Of a stretch of 6,198 nt of DNA, positions 1 to 5,673 are shown in pieces (the stretch's first letter is position 1; every line of letters starts with the position of its first letter). A program made the position numbers and the translations under genes. The notes beneath the pieces were generated by a model, which was not told the DNA's origin, searched no databases, and was given only the letters and a program-made list of their open reading frames with translations. This DNA comes from Promethearchaeota archaeon (GTDB lineage: Archaea > Asgardarchaeota > Lokiarchaeia > Sigyniarchaeales > SOKP01): positions 1-6,198 of the forward strand of contig SDNM01000100.1 in the NCBI GenBank assembly GCA_004524385.1, given 5' to 3'.

Positions 1-921
1 ATGAATTGTAATTTTACTTTTACTATTTATTACTTTATATAGTTTTTCTTTCTCAATTTCGTAAAAATTAATGAGTTTATCTCTTTCATTGGTAACATAA
101 AAATAGATCTCCTTATCTACAAAAGGTGATTTTTTAATTTTTGAAATGATATCTTTTAATTGAAAGCTCTCTTTTTTTGAAAAATCAATTTTTTTCATTA
201 AAAATTGATCATCCAATAATTTTACAATCTCATCAACCTTTTGTTCTTGCAAATTTATGTCTTTCAAGGAAGGAAAAAGACTTTTCAAGAGCTTAATTAT
301 TTTTGAAAACCCTTCAGATTTTTTATTTTTAAAATAGGTTAAAAGTAATGCTTTTGAAATTTTTCTAAATTTATAGAGTTTTTCAAAATTAAATTTTTTA
401 ATTTCAATATAATCAAAAAAATTTAATAGTGAAACAATGTTTTCTTCTTTATTTTCAAGAGATAGCGCTTTTAAAATCACATTACTATAAGATTTCATTA
501 AATTTGGATCTATTTTAACGAATTCTTGTAAAAAATAATGAGCATTATCCCTCACATCTTCTACTTTATTAACTAAAAAATTAACAAAATCTGGGAAATA
601 TTTTTCAATAAAGTTAGAATTTGATAATATGAAGAAACCTAAAATTATAATAGAATTGATTTTCAATTTTATATTATCAGAATGAATAAATGGTTCAATT
701 TTTTGAATTAAACTCTCTTTAATTAGTTCATTATTATTTTCAGCAATAATACTTAAAACATATGTTATGGTAACACGGAGATCTTGATTTTTTAATAAGT
801 TTTCAAGATCCGTAATTAATTTCGGAACTTTTTCAATTTTATCTTTTAAATAGAGTTTATTAATTTTTTCAACGATGTTTTTAAGCGCGGGATACTCTTG
901 AAATTCTTCAACATCTAACAT
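1..921 (-). CDS. HEAT-like alpha-helical repeat protein, 3' end cut by window edge
   Basis: The frame is open from an ATG at 919-921 to the first base of the window without a stop: 307 residues are visible and the C-terminus is missing. The protein is almost entirely predicted amphipathic helix, rich in Lys, Glu, Ile, Leu and Asn, with no membrane segment or signal peptide. Residues about 30-200 read as successive helix pairs of HEAT type. The best repeat is near 118-139, where NKVEDVRDNAHYFLQEF has the HEAT-like Asp-x-x-Arg-x-x-Ala pattern, and 82-101 looks like another. Residues 222-307 do not follow the pattern and may be a separate helical domain. HEAT solenoids are protein-binding scaffolds and are abundant in Asgard archaea; no partner or catalytic role can be read here. 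The 211-base gap upstream suggests its own promoter. I am sure it is a gene, fairly sure of the helical-repeat class, and cannot name a function. Confidence 0.8.
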   Translation of the reverse strand, partial: MLDVEEFQEYPALKNIVEKINKLYLKDKIEKVPKLITDLENLLKNQDLRVTITYVLSIIAENNNELIKESLIQKIEPFIHSDNIKLKINSIIILGFFILSNSNFIEKYFPDFVNFLVNKVEDVRDNAHYFLQEFVKIDPNLMKSYSNVILKALSLENKEENIVSLLNFFDYIEIKKFNFEKLYKFRKISKALLLTYFKNKKSEGFSKIIKLLKSLFPSLKDINLQEQKVDEIVKLLDDQFLMKKIDFSKKESFQLKDIISKIKKSPFVDKEIYFYVTNERDKLINFYEIEKEKLYKVINSKSKITIH

Positions 922-970
922 TATTAAAATAAGTATATATTCTAATAAGAATTTTTGTATGAGAAGGTTT

Positions 971-1022
971 CCAAGCATCGTTAGACTCTATATGAGCTAC
1001 CTAATCTATATAAAAAGCTTGG
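971..1022 (-). repeat. Nested inverted repeat, possible structured leader or small RNA
   Basis: This patch is clearly richer in G and C than the surrounding gap. Read on the minus strand it can fold with an outer stem CCAAGC (1017-1022) with GCTTGG (971-976), an inner stem TTAG (1001-1004) with CTAA (981-984), and an apical stem GCTC (994-997) with GAGT (985-988, one G-U pair) around an ATATA loop. The two inner stems are separated only by a 3-base bulge. It lies 50-101 bases upstream of the HEAT-like gene's ATG, so it could be a 5' leader structure or a short RNA. The stems are short and could be chance. Confidence 0.3.
1007..1016 (-). promoter_or_regulatory. TATA-like box for the HEAT-like gene
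   Basis: The minus strand reads TTTTTATATA, a close match to the archaeal TATA element. Transcription would start about 25 bases downstream, near 984, giving a leader of roughly 60 bases before the ATG at 921. No Shine-Dalgarno site precedes that ATG. This box sits inside the nested inverted repeat, so if it is the true promoter only half of that structure would be transcribed. It competes with the box at 1041-1055. Confidence 0.4.
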
Positions 1023-1040
1023 TAATTAATTCTAATAGAG

Positions 1041-1055
1041 AAAATAAATTATAAA
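1041..1055 (-). promoter_or_regulatory. Alternative TATA-like box upstream of the structured patch
   Basis: The minus strand reads TTTATAATTTATTTT. A start about 25 bases downstream would fall near 1022-1026, right at the outer stem of the nested inverted repeat, giving a leader of about 100 bases that begins with the folded element. In such AT-rich sequence TATA-like strings are common, so this is only a candidate. Confidence 0.25.
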
Positions 1056-1100
1056 CTAGATTTTTTTTCAATTTGTTTTGGTAAAATTAATATAAAATAG

Positions 1101-1112
1101 AAAAAAAAAAAA
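1101..1112 (-). terminator. T12 tract, terminator of the PH-like membrane protein gene
   Basis: Twelve consecutive A on the plus strand give a T12 run on the coding strand, starting about 20 bases after the TAA stop at 1133-1135. Archaeal RNA polymerase terminates at oligo-T tracts without needing a GC-rich hairpin, and none is seen here. It is the longest homopolymer in the intergenic regions. Confidence 0.6.
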
Positions 1113-1132
1113 TTTTATTTTGAATTTATGGC

Positions 1133-1813
1133 TTATGCGTCAATCTCGTCAGGTTCAACTGAAATATGGGATAAGAGGAAGTCAATCTGATCTGCTTTTT
1201 TGTTAATATTAAGTACTGTGTGCAAAGTGATTACTTCATCTGCACGACCTGGCAATAAAGTTATAGATCCAGCTCTTAAAACGAAATACTCAAACACATC
1301 TGGAATTTCTTTTTTTAATCGAAGACTTTTTACGGGAAATCTTTCAGCATCGGCAAATATTCCTTTCTTATGGTAGATCTCATTGCGTTCTAATTTGTAA
1401 TAATCGAACTGAGCACCAAGCCATACGAAAAATAGAATGATCCCTAATATAAGAGTTATAGCCATGTATAAATTTGCTGTAAGCCCGGGATTCCAAGTTA
1501 TATCTGCTAATTCTGGAAAGCCATAAGTTGGTATAATCCAGAATATTAGTAATAGTACTAAAATTACAATACCGAGAATGAGTATAAAAAATTTAGCAGA
1601 ACTAAAGTCAAATGCTATAACAAATAGATTGCAAAATAATACCATAAGCCAAAAAATGCCTAACCATTGTAGGGGTTCCTTTGAAAATGCTTGAATAGGC
1701 CACAAAACTGCAGAAGCTATTAATAGAGGCCAAAGGAAAATTATTTTTGGATAAGATCTTAATTTAACTTCAGTTACAGGCTTAACTGCTTTTTTCTTCT
1801 TTTCATCAGTCAT
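1133..1813 (-). CDS. Four-helix membrane protein with C-terminal bacterial-PH-like domain
   Basis: A 226-residue integral membrane protein of unknown function. After a Lys-rich, probably cytosolic N-terminus (MTDEKKKKAV), four hydrophobic segments follow at about 24-43, 49-68, 74-95 and 114-134. An even helix number puts both ends on the same side. Residues about 135-218 form a soluble beta-rich domain beginning YYKLERNEIYHKKGIF, then RFPVKSLRLKKEIPDVFEYF, and ending in a helix. A strand with Asn-Glu-Ile followed by Lys-Gly-Ile resembles bPH2/YdbS-type bacterial PH domains, which usually follow membrane helices. From memory, similar four-helix plus PH-like proteins occur in planctomycete-type bacteria. 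The open frame can also start three codons earlier at a GTG (1820-1822), but the ATG at 1811-1813 is preferred because it is the standard codon and sits better relative to the TATA-like box. The gene is single, with a T12 terminator behind it. Gene certain; PH-like call moderate; ligand unknown. Confidence 0.8.
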   Translation of the reverse strand: MTDEKKKKAVKPVTEVKLRSYPKIIFLWPLLIASAVLWPIQAFSKEPLQWLGIFWLMVLFCNLFVIAFDFSSAKFFILILGIVILVLLLIFWIIPTYGFPELADITWNPGLTANLYMAITLILGIILFFVWLGAQFDYYKLERNEIYHKKGIFADAERFPVKSLRLKKEIPDVFEYFVLRAGSITLLPGRADEVITLHTVLNINKKADQIDFLLSHISVEPDEIDA

Positions 1814-1848
1814 TTGAATCACATTTTTTATTAAATATTTTATTTTTT

Positions 1849-1860
1849 TATTTAAATAAA
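1849..1860 (-). promoter_or_regulatory. TATA-like box for the PH-like membrane protein gene
   Basis: The minus strand reads TTTATTTAAATA. A start about 25 bases downstream, near 1828, would leave a leader of about 15 bases before the ATG at 1813. No Shine-Dalgarno site is present before the ATG or the GTG. A second AT-rich string at 1831-1840 is possible for a leaderless start. Local base composition makes both only moderately convincing. Confidence 0.35.
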
Positions 1861-2046
1861 AGACTTAATTAGAATAATTAGAAATCATATATTTAAAACT
1901 TGTTATACCTTAAATATTATGATAAATAAAAAATTTATACAAATCATTAAGTTCAAACCTCTAAGACATGAATTTTTAAAATTACTATTAATCGAGTTTA
2001 AATGACTCAATAAGTTGTTTTGGAATAATATAGATTTACGAACAAA
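1861..2046. other. AT-rich gap between the aminotransferase and PH-like genes
   Basis: This is the part of the gap not covered by the promoter call. The aminotransferase stop at 2047-2049 is not followed by a clear T tract, so its terminator is not identified. A weak short inverted repeat (GAGT at 1994-1997, ACTC at 2005-2008) lies about 40-55 bases after that stop. A plus-strand 28-codon frame (1919-2005) is discussed under rejected items. I see no RNA gene or mobile element. Confidence 0.5.
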
Positions 2047-3174
2047 TTATGCATTTAATCTTAATTTTGCTATAACATCTGTTAAAATCTTCAACATATT
2101 TTCCAGATCCTTTAAAGAGATTTCTCCCATATGTCCTATTCTAAATGTTTTATTAACAAGGGAGCCATAACCATTCACAATTCGATACCCTTTTAATAAC
2201 ATTCGATTTACCATTTCAGCGTAATCAATATTTAAAGTATTTTTCATTGTAGATACAGTATTTGATTCATAACCCTTTTCAGGAAACATTTCTATATTCA
2301 TATCTCGTGCCCACATTCTTGTTCGTTTTCCGAGTTGTGTATGTCTCTGAAATCTCTTTTCTAATCCTTCCTCATTAAGTATATAATCTAATTGAGTCAC
2401 TAAACCTCTAATTTGAGGTATAGGGGGTGTATTAGGTGTTTGATTAACTTTATTTTTCTTTACTAGAGTTAAAAAATCGAAATAATAACCTCTGTTTTTA
2501 ACCTGACCAGCTTTTTCAATGGCAGCATCCGATATTGAACAAACTGCTAAACCAGGAGGTAAAGCTAAACACTTTTGAACTGAAGCTAGACACACATCAA
2601 TTCCCAGTTTATCAATCTCAAGTTTTATGCCTGCCATTGATGATGTAGCATCAACACAAACTATGAGATTAGGATCATGATCCTTAATAACTGGAATAAG
2701 ATCTTCCATTGGATTATACACTCCTGTAGATGTCTCATTTGATTGAAGAAATACGACGGAATATTTATCTTTAGATAAAGCTTCTTGTGCAAGTTCTGGG
2801 ATTATTGGCTTACCCCATTCAACTGTTTCTTTGACGACATTCTTTCCATTCGTTTCACCAACTTGATACCATCTATCTCCAAACGCACCTATTGATAAAA
2901 ATAATCCCTTCTCGTCCGATTTCAATAAATTTCTTACACAGGCTTCCATTATACCCGTAGCACTCGAAGTAAATATTAAACATTTGTTTTCTGTATAAAG
3001 AAGCTTCTGAAGCCCCTCCACTGCTTTTGCATGCATTTCTGAATAAGGGCCTGATCGATGCGTATCACTGGGTAAGGAAATTGCTTTCAATACTCTTTCT
3101 GGAACATAAACAGGACCTGGAGTAAATAATTTTAGCTTTGATCCTTCTTCTTTATTGAAATGTATGTCTGACAT
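2047..3174 (-). CDS. PLP-dependent class V aminotransferase (alanine/serine-glyoxylate or aspartate aminotransferase family)
   Basis: A soluble, cytosolic pyridoxal-phosphate enzyme of 375 residues, the usual length for fold-type I class V aminotransferases. Landmarks counted from the chosen ATG: TPGPVYVP near 18-25; HRSGPYSEMH near 39-48; the cofactor phosphate-binding turn SSATGIMEA near 70-78; NETSTGVYNP near 146-155; VDATSS with the pyridine-nitrogen Asp at 175; the Schiff-base Lys at 201 in SVQKCLALPPG; NQTPNTPPIPQ near 244-254; SNTVST near 304-309; and FRIGHMGEIS near 344-353 with the substrate-carboxylate Arg. Known relatives include alanine- and serine-glyoxylate aminotransferases and the archaeal broad-specificity aspartate/phosphoserine aminotransferase of Methanocaldococcus (MJ0959); which amino donor this one uses cannot be read from the sequence. 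The frame extends 23 codons upstream to a TTG at 3243, but that stretch is hydrophobic, not family-like and overlaps the promoter, so the ATG at 3172-3174 is chosen. No pathway partner is adjacent. Confidence 0.93.
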   Translation of the reverse strand: MSDIHFNKEEGSKLKLFTPGPVYVPERVLKAISLPSDTHRSGPYSEMHAKAVEGLQKLLYTENKCLIFTSSATGIMEACVRNLLKSDEKGLFLSIGAFGDRWYQVGETNGKNVVKETVEWGKPIIPELAQEALSKDKYSVVFLQSNETSTGVYNPMEDLIPVIKDHDPNLIVCVDATSSMAGIKLEIDKLGIDVCLASVQKCLALPPGLAVCSISDAAIEKAGQVKNRGYYFDFLTLVKKNKVNQTPNTPPIPQIRGLVTQLDYILNEEGLEKRFQRHTQLGKRTRMWARDMNIEMFPEKGYESNTVSTMKNTLNIDYAEMVNRMLLKGYRIVNGYGSLVNKTFRIGHMGEISLKDLENMLKILTDVIAKLRLNA

Positions 3175-3200
3175 ATTAAACTCAAAAGGAATATAAAAAA

Positions 3201-3213
3201 TAAATATTTTTCG
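3201..3213 (-). promoter_or_regulatory. BRE/TATA-type promoter of the aminotransferase gene
   Basis: The minus strand reads CGAAAAATATTTA: a BRE-like CGAAA run into an AT-rich TATA element. Its centre is about 30 bases before the ATG at 3174, predicting a leaderless or nearly leaderless mRNA. No Shine-Dalgarno site precedes the ATG, which agrees. The placement also argues against the upstream in-frame TTG as start. Confidence 0.5.
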
Positions 3214-3225
3214 AGAAAATGTTAT

Positions 3226-3239
3226 AAAAAGGTAAAAAA
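3226..3239 (-). terminator. T-rich tract after the seven-helix adaptor-like gene
   Basis: On the coding strand a T6 run and a T5 run separated by ACC lie about 42-55 bases after the TGA stop at 3281-3283. Paired oligo-T tracts without a hairpin are a common archaeal terminator form. The runs are short and the region is AT-rich, so support is modest. Confidence 0.35.
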
Positions 3240-3280
3240 GCAATATATATATATTAAATAATTAGGAAACAATCAAATAA

Positions 3281-5407
3281 TCATAATGGAATTGCTGGTT
3301 CTTCGCCAATTTCAAATATTCGATAAAATAATTCGTCAGAATGCTCAAATGGTTCAATATTTCCATCCCAATCAACTAAATATGGTTTATATTTATCTTC
3401 AAATGCTTTTACAAAAGTCTTTAATCTTAAATTAAGCCATTTTTCAGGAAAATCATTTAAAATTAAACCAACATTAATATAATCACCTTGTTGGAGAATT
3501 ATTTTTAGACTTTCATATTCCATTTTTTTAATCCCAATAGTTTGACCTCCTGAGAGTTCTGTGCCAAATGAACTTAAAGCAGTTATGAAACCGGAAACAA
3601 GATTAGAATCTAATTGAGATTTGCCATAATTCATAGAAAATAATGAAAGCCCGCTTTTCTTTTGAATAATTAGAACAAAACTTAAGCTTTGTAATAATTT
3701 TTCTTTTATAAAGGTCTCTTGTTCGTTTTGGGACATTTCAATCATAGAAAGTCCAGATTCTTTAAAATCTTCCATTACTTCTGCTATTGGGGAGGCCATC
3801 ATAGCTTCATCCTCTGATGTTGAACTAGTTTTTATTCTAGACAATTCTCCTTTTTTAGTACCTAAGATTTCAATAATCATCCCAATTTTTTTACCCGCAT
3901 ATTTCCCTTCGGCAAATGATTTAATAACTCCTCGGACTTGATCCTCTTCTTCTGTTTCATAAAGTTTTGAACTTAAAACGTGAAAATTATGTTTTTTAAG
4001 AACTAATTCACTTCTTTTTAGCAAATTGTAAATATTTTCGTTAACTTTAGTAAATTCTCCCGTTTTTTGCCAATTTAGAATTAAATTATCAAAATCTTCC
4101 TCTTGGATTTTATAAGGTTTTAGTAAATCACATACACTTCGAATAGTAAATGGATGGACTTTAGCTGTATTTGATTTATTAAGTTGATCAATATAAGTGA
4201 CAGAAGCATGAATTGTACCCTCTACACAATCTTTGTGAGGTTCAAATTCGAATTCTAGGCTTCTAAATCCTTTTGATTCAATTTTAGGGACTGAACGCTT
4301 TTCAACCGAAGAGAGCCCCATACATTCTTTTGGATAAGAAATTAAGAAGACGTTAACATCTGTAATGTTATAGTCAGTGTTATTTTGAATTTTAACTTTA
4401 TACACTATTTTTCCCCCTATTACTTCCCCGCCTCTTTTAATTATAACGTCCTTTATTTTGACTTTTGCTTCAGGAGCCTCTTTAACGGGTTTTAGAGTTG
4501 AAAAAGTTTTAATTAGTGAAAGCTTTAATTCTTTTGCATTATTAATACATTCGTTATATATATTCAATTCACCAAGCTTTTTTGACATTTTTGCGGCTTT
4601 CTCATAATTTTTCATAGCAACTTTTACTTTACTATCTGCTATTGCTTTTTCGGCTGTTTTGATTAAATTATTACGTTTAATTGTTAGTGTTTCGTTTGTG
4701 CTCAATGCTTTTGCTTGTGTAGGGCTTTTAAGAATTATATTAAACATTCTTACCAAAATTAATGTCCCCAAAATGTGAAATACTGGTGCAAAAATAGCAT
4801 AAAACCAATAAGGAGAGTATAAGGACCAAAATAAAAGGCGAGCTTCCGGTAAAGAAAGCACTATACCTAAAGCTACTAAAATAATCGCTATACTTATTAT
4901 AAAACAATTGACTCTTTCTCGACCGCTAGATTTTAAGCCTAAATAAATATAAAGCATTGGTAGCCCTAAAAGAATAGAGAACAGAATTGGAGTAATAAGA
5001 ATTAAACCTAATTCAGCTTCAATAGAATAATTAACTATAGTTAAAATAATGTCAACAACACACAAAGTGGAGAAGAGATATTTAGTGTTAATCATATCTT
5101 TTTCAATTACATAGTAAACAAACATTATTCCAAGATGGGAGAAGACTGCATATCCGATTTGAAGCCAATACCACAAAGGATAATTTATTAGATAAGTTGT
5201 CTGTGCTCGATAATTAAATACATAGACGTTGAGAAAAGTGCAAAGCCGTGAGATAAGAAAAAAGAAAAAAAACATCATTATACTCCAAGAATATATATTT
5301 TTTTGCTCTTGATTAATATGATATAAATTAAAACCACAATACCCTAATAAAGCAATTGCAATTAACCATAGAATTATCTCAAAAAGTATTATTATTTGGA
5401 CATCCAT
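3281..5407 (-). CDS. Seven-helix membrane protein with Ig-like/appendage-like and longin/roadblock-like cytosolic domains
   Basis: A 708-residue multidomain membrane protein I cannot name. Seven hydrophobic segments lie at about 5-26, 38-60, 74-101, 108-128, 133-157, 166-186 and 199-226. Basic residues in the 158-165 loop and after helix 7 predict the large C-terminal part in the cytosol and the N-terminus outside. Residues 239-298 form a helical hairpin of TPR/MIT type (AEKAIADSKVKVAMKNYEKA). Residues 316-422 are an Ig-like beta-sandwich (KIVYKVKIQNNTDYNITDVN). Residues 423-550 start with LLKPYKIQEEDFDNLILNW, which resembles the Phe-x-Pro...Phe...Trp opening of the platform half of adaptin/COPI appendages. 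Residues 560-708 contain beta-beta-alpha then beta-beta-alpha (VLIIQKKSGLSLFSMNYG, then LVSGFITALSSFGTEL), as in longin or roadblock/MglB folds. Known roles of such folds are binding cargo, coat accessories or small GTPases; a membrane-anchored adaptor or sensor is my inference. No kinase, HAMP or retinal-binding features are seen. Start, frame and topology are secure; domain names are moderate to low. Confidence 0.85.
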   Translation of the reverse strand: MDVQIIILFEIILWLIAIALLGYCGFNLYHINQEQKNIYSWSIMMFFFFFLISRLCTFLNVYVFNYRAQTTYLINYPLWYWLQIGYAVFSHLGIMFVYYVIEKDMINTKYLFSTLCVVDIILTIVNYSIEAELGLILITPILFSILLGLPMLYIYLGLKSSGRERVNCFIISIAIILVALGIVLSLPEARLLFWSLYSPYWFYAIFAPVFHILGTLILVRMFNIILKSPTQAKALSTNETLTIKRNNLIKTAEKAIADSKVKVAMKNYEKAAKMSKKLGELNIYNECINNAKELKLSLIKTFSTLKPVKEAPEAKVKIKDVIIKRGGEVIGGKIVYKVKIQNNTDYNITDVNVFLISYPKECMGLSSVEKRSVPKIESKGFRSLEFEFEPHKDCVEGTIHASVTYIDQLNKSNTAKVHPFTIRSVCDLLKPYKIQEEDFDNLILNWQKTGEFTKVNENIYNLLKRSELVLKKHNFHVLSSKLYETEEEDQVRGVIKSFAEGKYAGKKIGMIIEILGTKKGELSRIKTSSTSEDEAMMASPIAEVMEDFKESGLSMIEMSQNEQETFIKEKLLQSLSFVLIIQKKSGLSLFSMNYGKSQLDSNLVSGFITALSSFGTELSGGQTIGIKKMEYESLKIILQQGDYINVGLILNDFPEKWLNLRLKTFVKAFEDKYKPYLVDWDGNIEPFEHSDELFYRIFEIGEEPAIPL

Positions 5408-5413
5408 ATCTTA

Positions 5414-5421
5414 CACCCTTT
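5414..5421 (-). promoter_or_regulatory. Shine-Dalgarno-like site of the seven-helix adaptor-like gene
   Basis: The coding strand reads AAAGGGTG, six bases before the ATG at 5405-5407; GGTG can pair with the CACC of the archaeal 16S rRNA 3' end. It is the only convincing Shine-Dalgarno-like match at a start in this window and supports this ATG. If used, transcription must start further upstream than the adjacent TATA-like box predicts. Confidence 0.4.
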
Positions 5422-5428
5422 GTTAAAG

Positions 5429-5438
5429 ATTTATAATA
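5429..5438 (-). promoter_or_regulatory. TATA-like box of the seven-helix adaptor-like gene
   Basis: The minus strand reads TATTATAAAT, centred about 27 bases before the ATG at 5407. It would give a nearly leaderless mRNA and remove the Shine-Dalgarno-like site, so the two signals conflict; an upstream AT-rich box near 5443-5455 could serve instead. The 8-base inverted repeat at 5441-5470 abuts it. Confidence 0.35.
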
Positions 5439-5440
5439 TT

Positions 5441-5470
5441 ATGAATTATAATGTTAATTTTCTAATTCAT
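5441..5470. repeat. Inverted repeat, 8-base arms, next to the TATA-like box
   Basis: ATGAATTA at 5441-5448 is repeated in inverse as TAATTCAT at 5463-5470 with a 14-base spacer. It lies directly upstream of the TATA-like box of the seven-helix gene, a usual place for an archaeal activator or repressor site. Arms of this size can arise by chance in sequence this AT-rich. Confidence 0.35.
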
Positions 5471-5509
5471 TTATAGAACAATAATAGTAAATATGATTTA
5501 AAAATATTT

Positions 5510-5535
5510 AACATTTTTATCAATATAAAAATGTT
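5510..5535. repeat. Perfect 11-bp hairpin-forming inverted repeat
   Basis: AACATTTTTAT at 5510-5520 and ATAAAAATGTT at 5525-5535 are perfect inverse copies around a 4-base loop CAAT. It lies about 139 bases after the phosphodiesterase stop and about 100 bases before the seven-helix gene start. It could be a regulator site or part of a terminator; only one G-C pair per stem makes it a weak RNA hairpin. Its right arm runs into the TGTTC repeats. Confidence 0.5.
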
Positions 5536-5550
5536 CTTGTTCAATTGTTC
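5532..5550 (+). repeat. Three tandem TGTTC half-sites
   Basis: TGTTC occurs at 5532-5536, 5538-5542 and 5546-5550, with a fourth copy at 5624-5628 and the inverse GAACA at 5476-5480. C and G are scarce in this gap, so repeated use of the same G- and C-containing word stands out and suggests a DNA-binding protein's half-site. No regulator gene is in the window. Confidence 0.3.
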
Positions 5551-5673
5551 TTATATCAGTGAAAATAATTATTGAATAGCTTATTTCATATTAAACTTTG
5601 AACTAAACTTATTATAATATATATGTTCTATTTATAAATGATAATAGTCATCGTTTTAATTTTTATTTTAAAT

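Noticed and set aside
960..1022. tRNA-like look on the minus strand (GGTAGCTCA resembling a D-arm)
   Set aside because: No seven-base acceptor stem, no GGTTCRA T-loop and no anticodon stem of proper size can be placed.
1814..1822. GTG start three codons upstream for the PH-like membrane protein
   Set aside because: A standard ATG lies nine bases downstream, begins a typical charged N-terminus, and the spacing from the TATA-like box is better. The difference is only three residues.
1919..2005. Plus-strand 28-codon frame with a TATA-like string about 28 bases upstream
   Set aside because: The peptide is short, rich in Lys, Leu and Ile as any AT-rich frame would be, and opposite in direction to every gene here. 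TATA-like strings are common by chance in this gap. It would need conservation or transcript data.
3281..5407. Microbial rhodopsin or receptor-kinase interpretation of the seven-helix protein
   Set aside because: The seventh helix has no Lys for retinal, and no HAMP, histidine kinase or chemotaxis motifs follow the membrane part.
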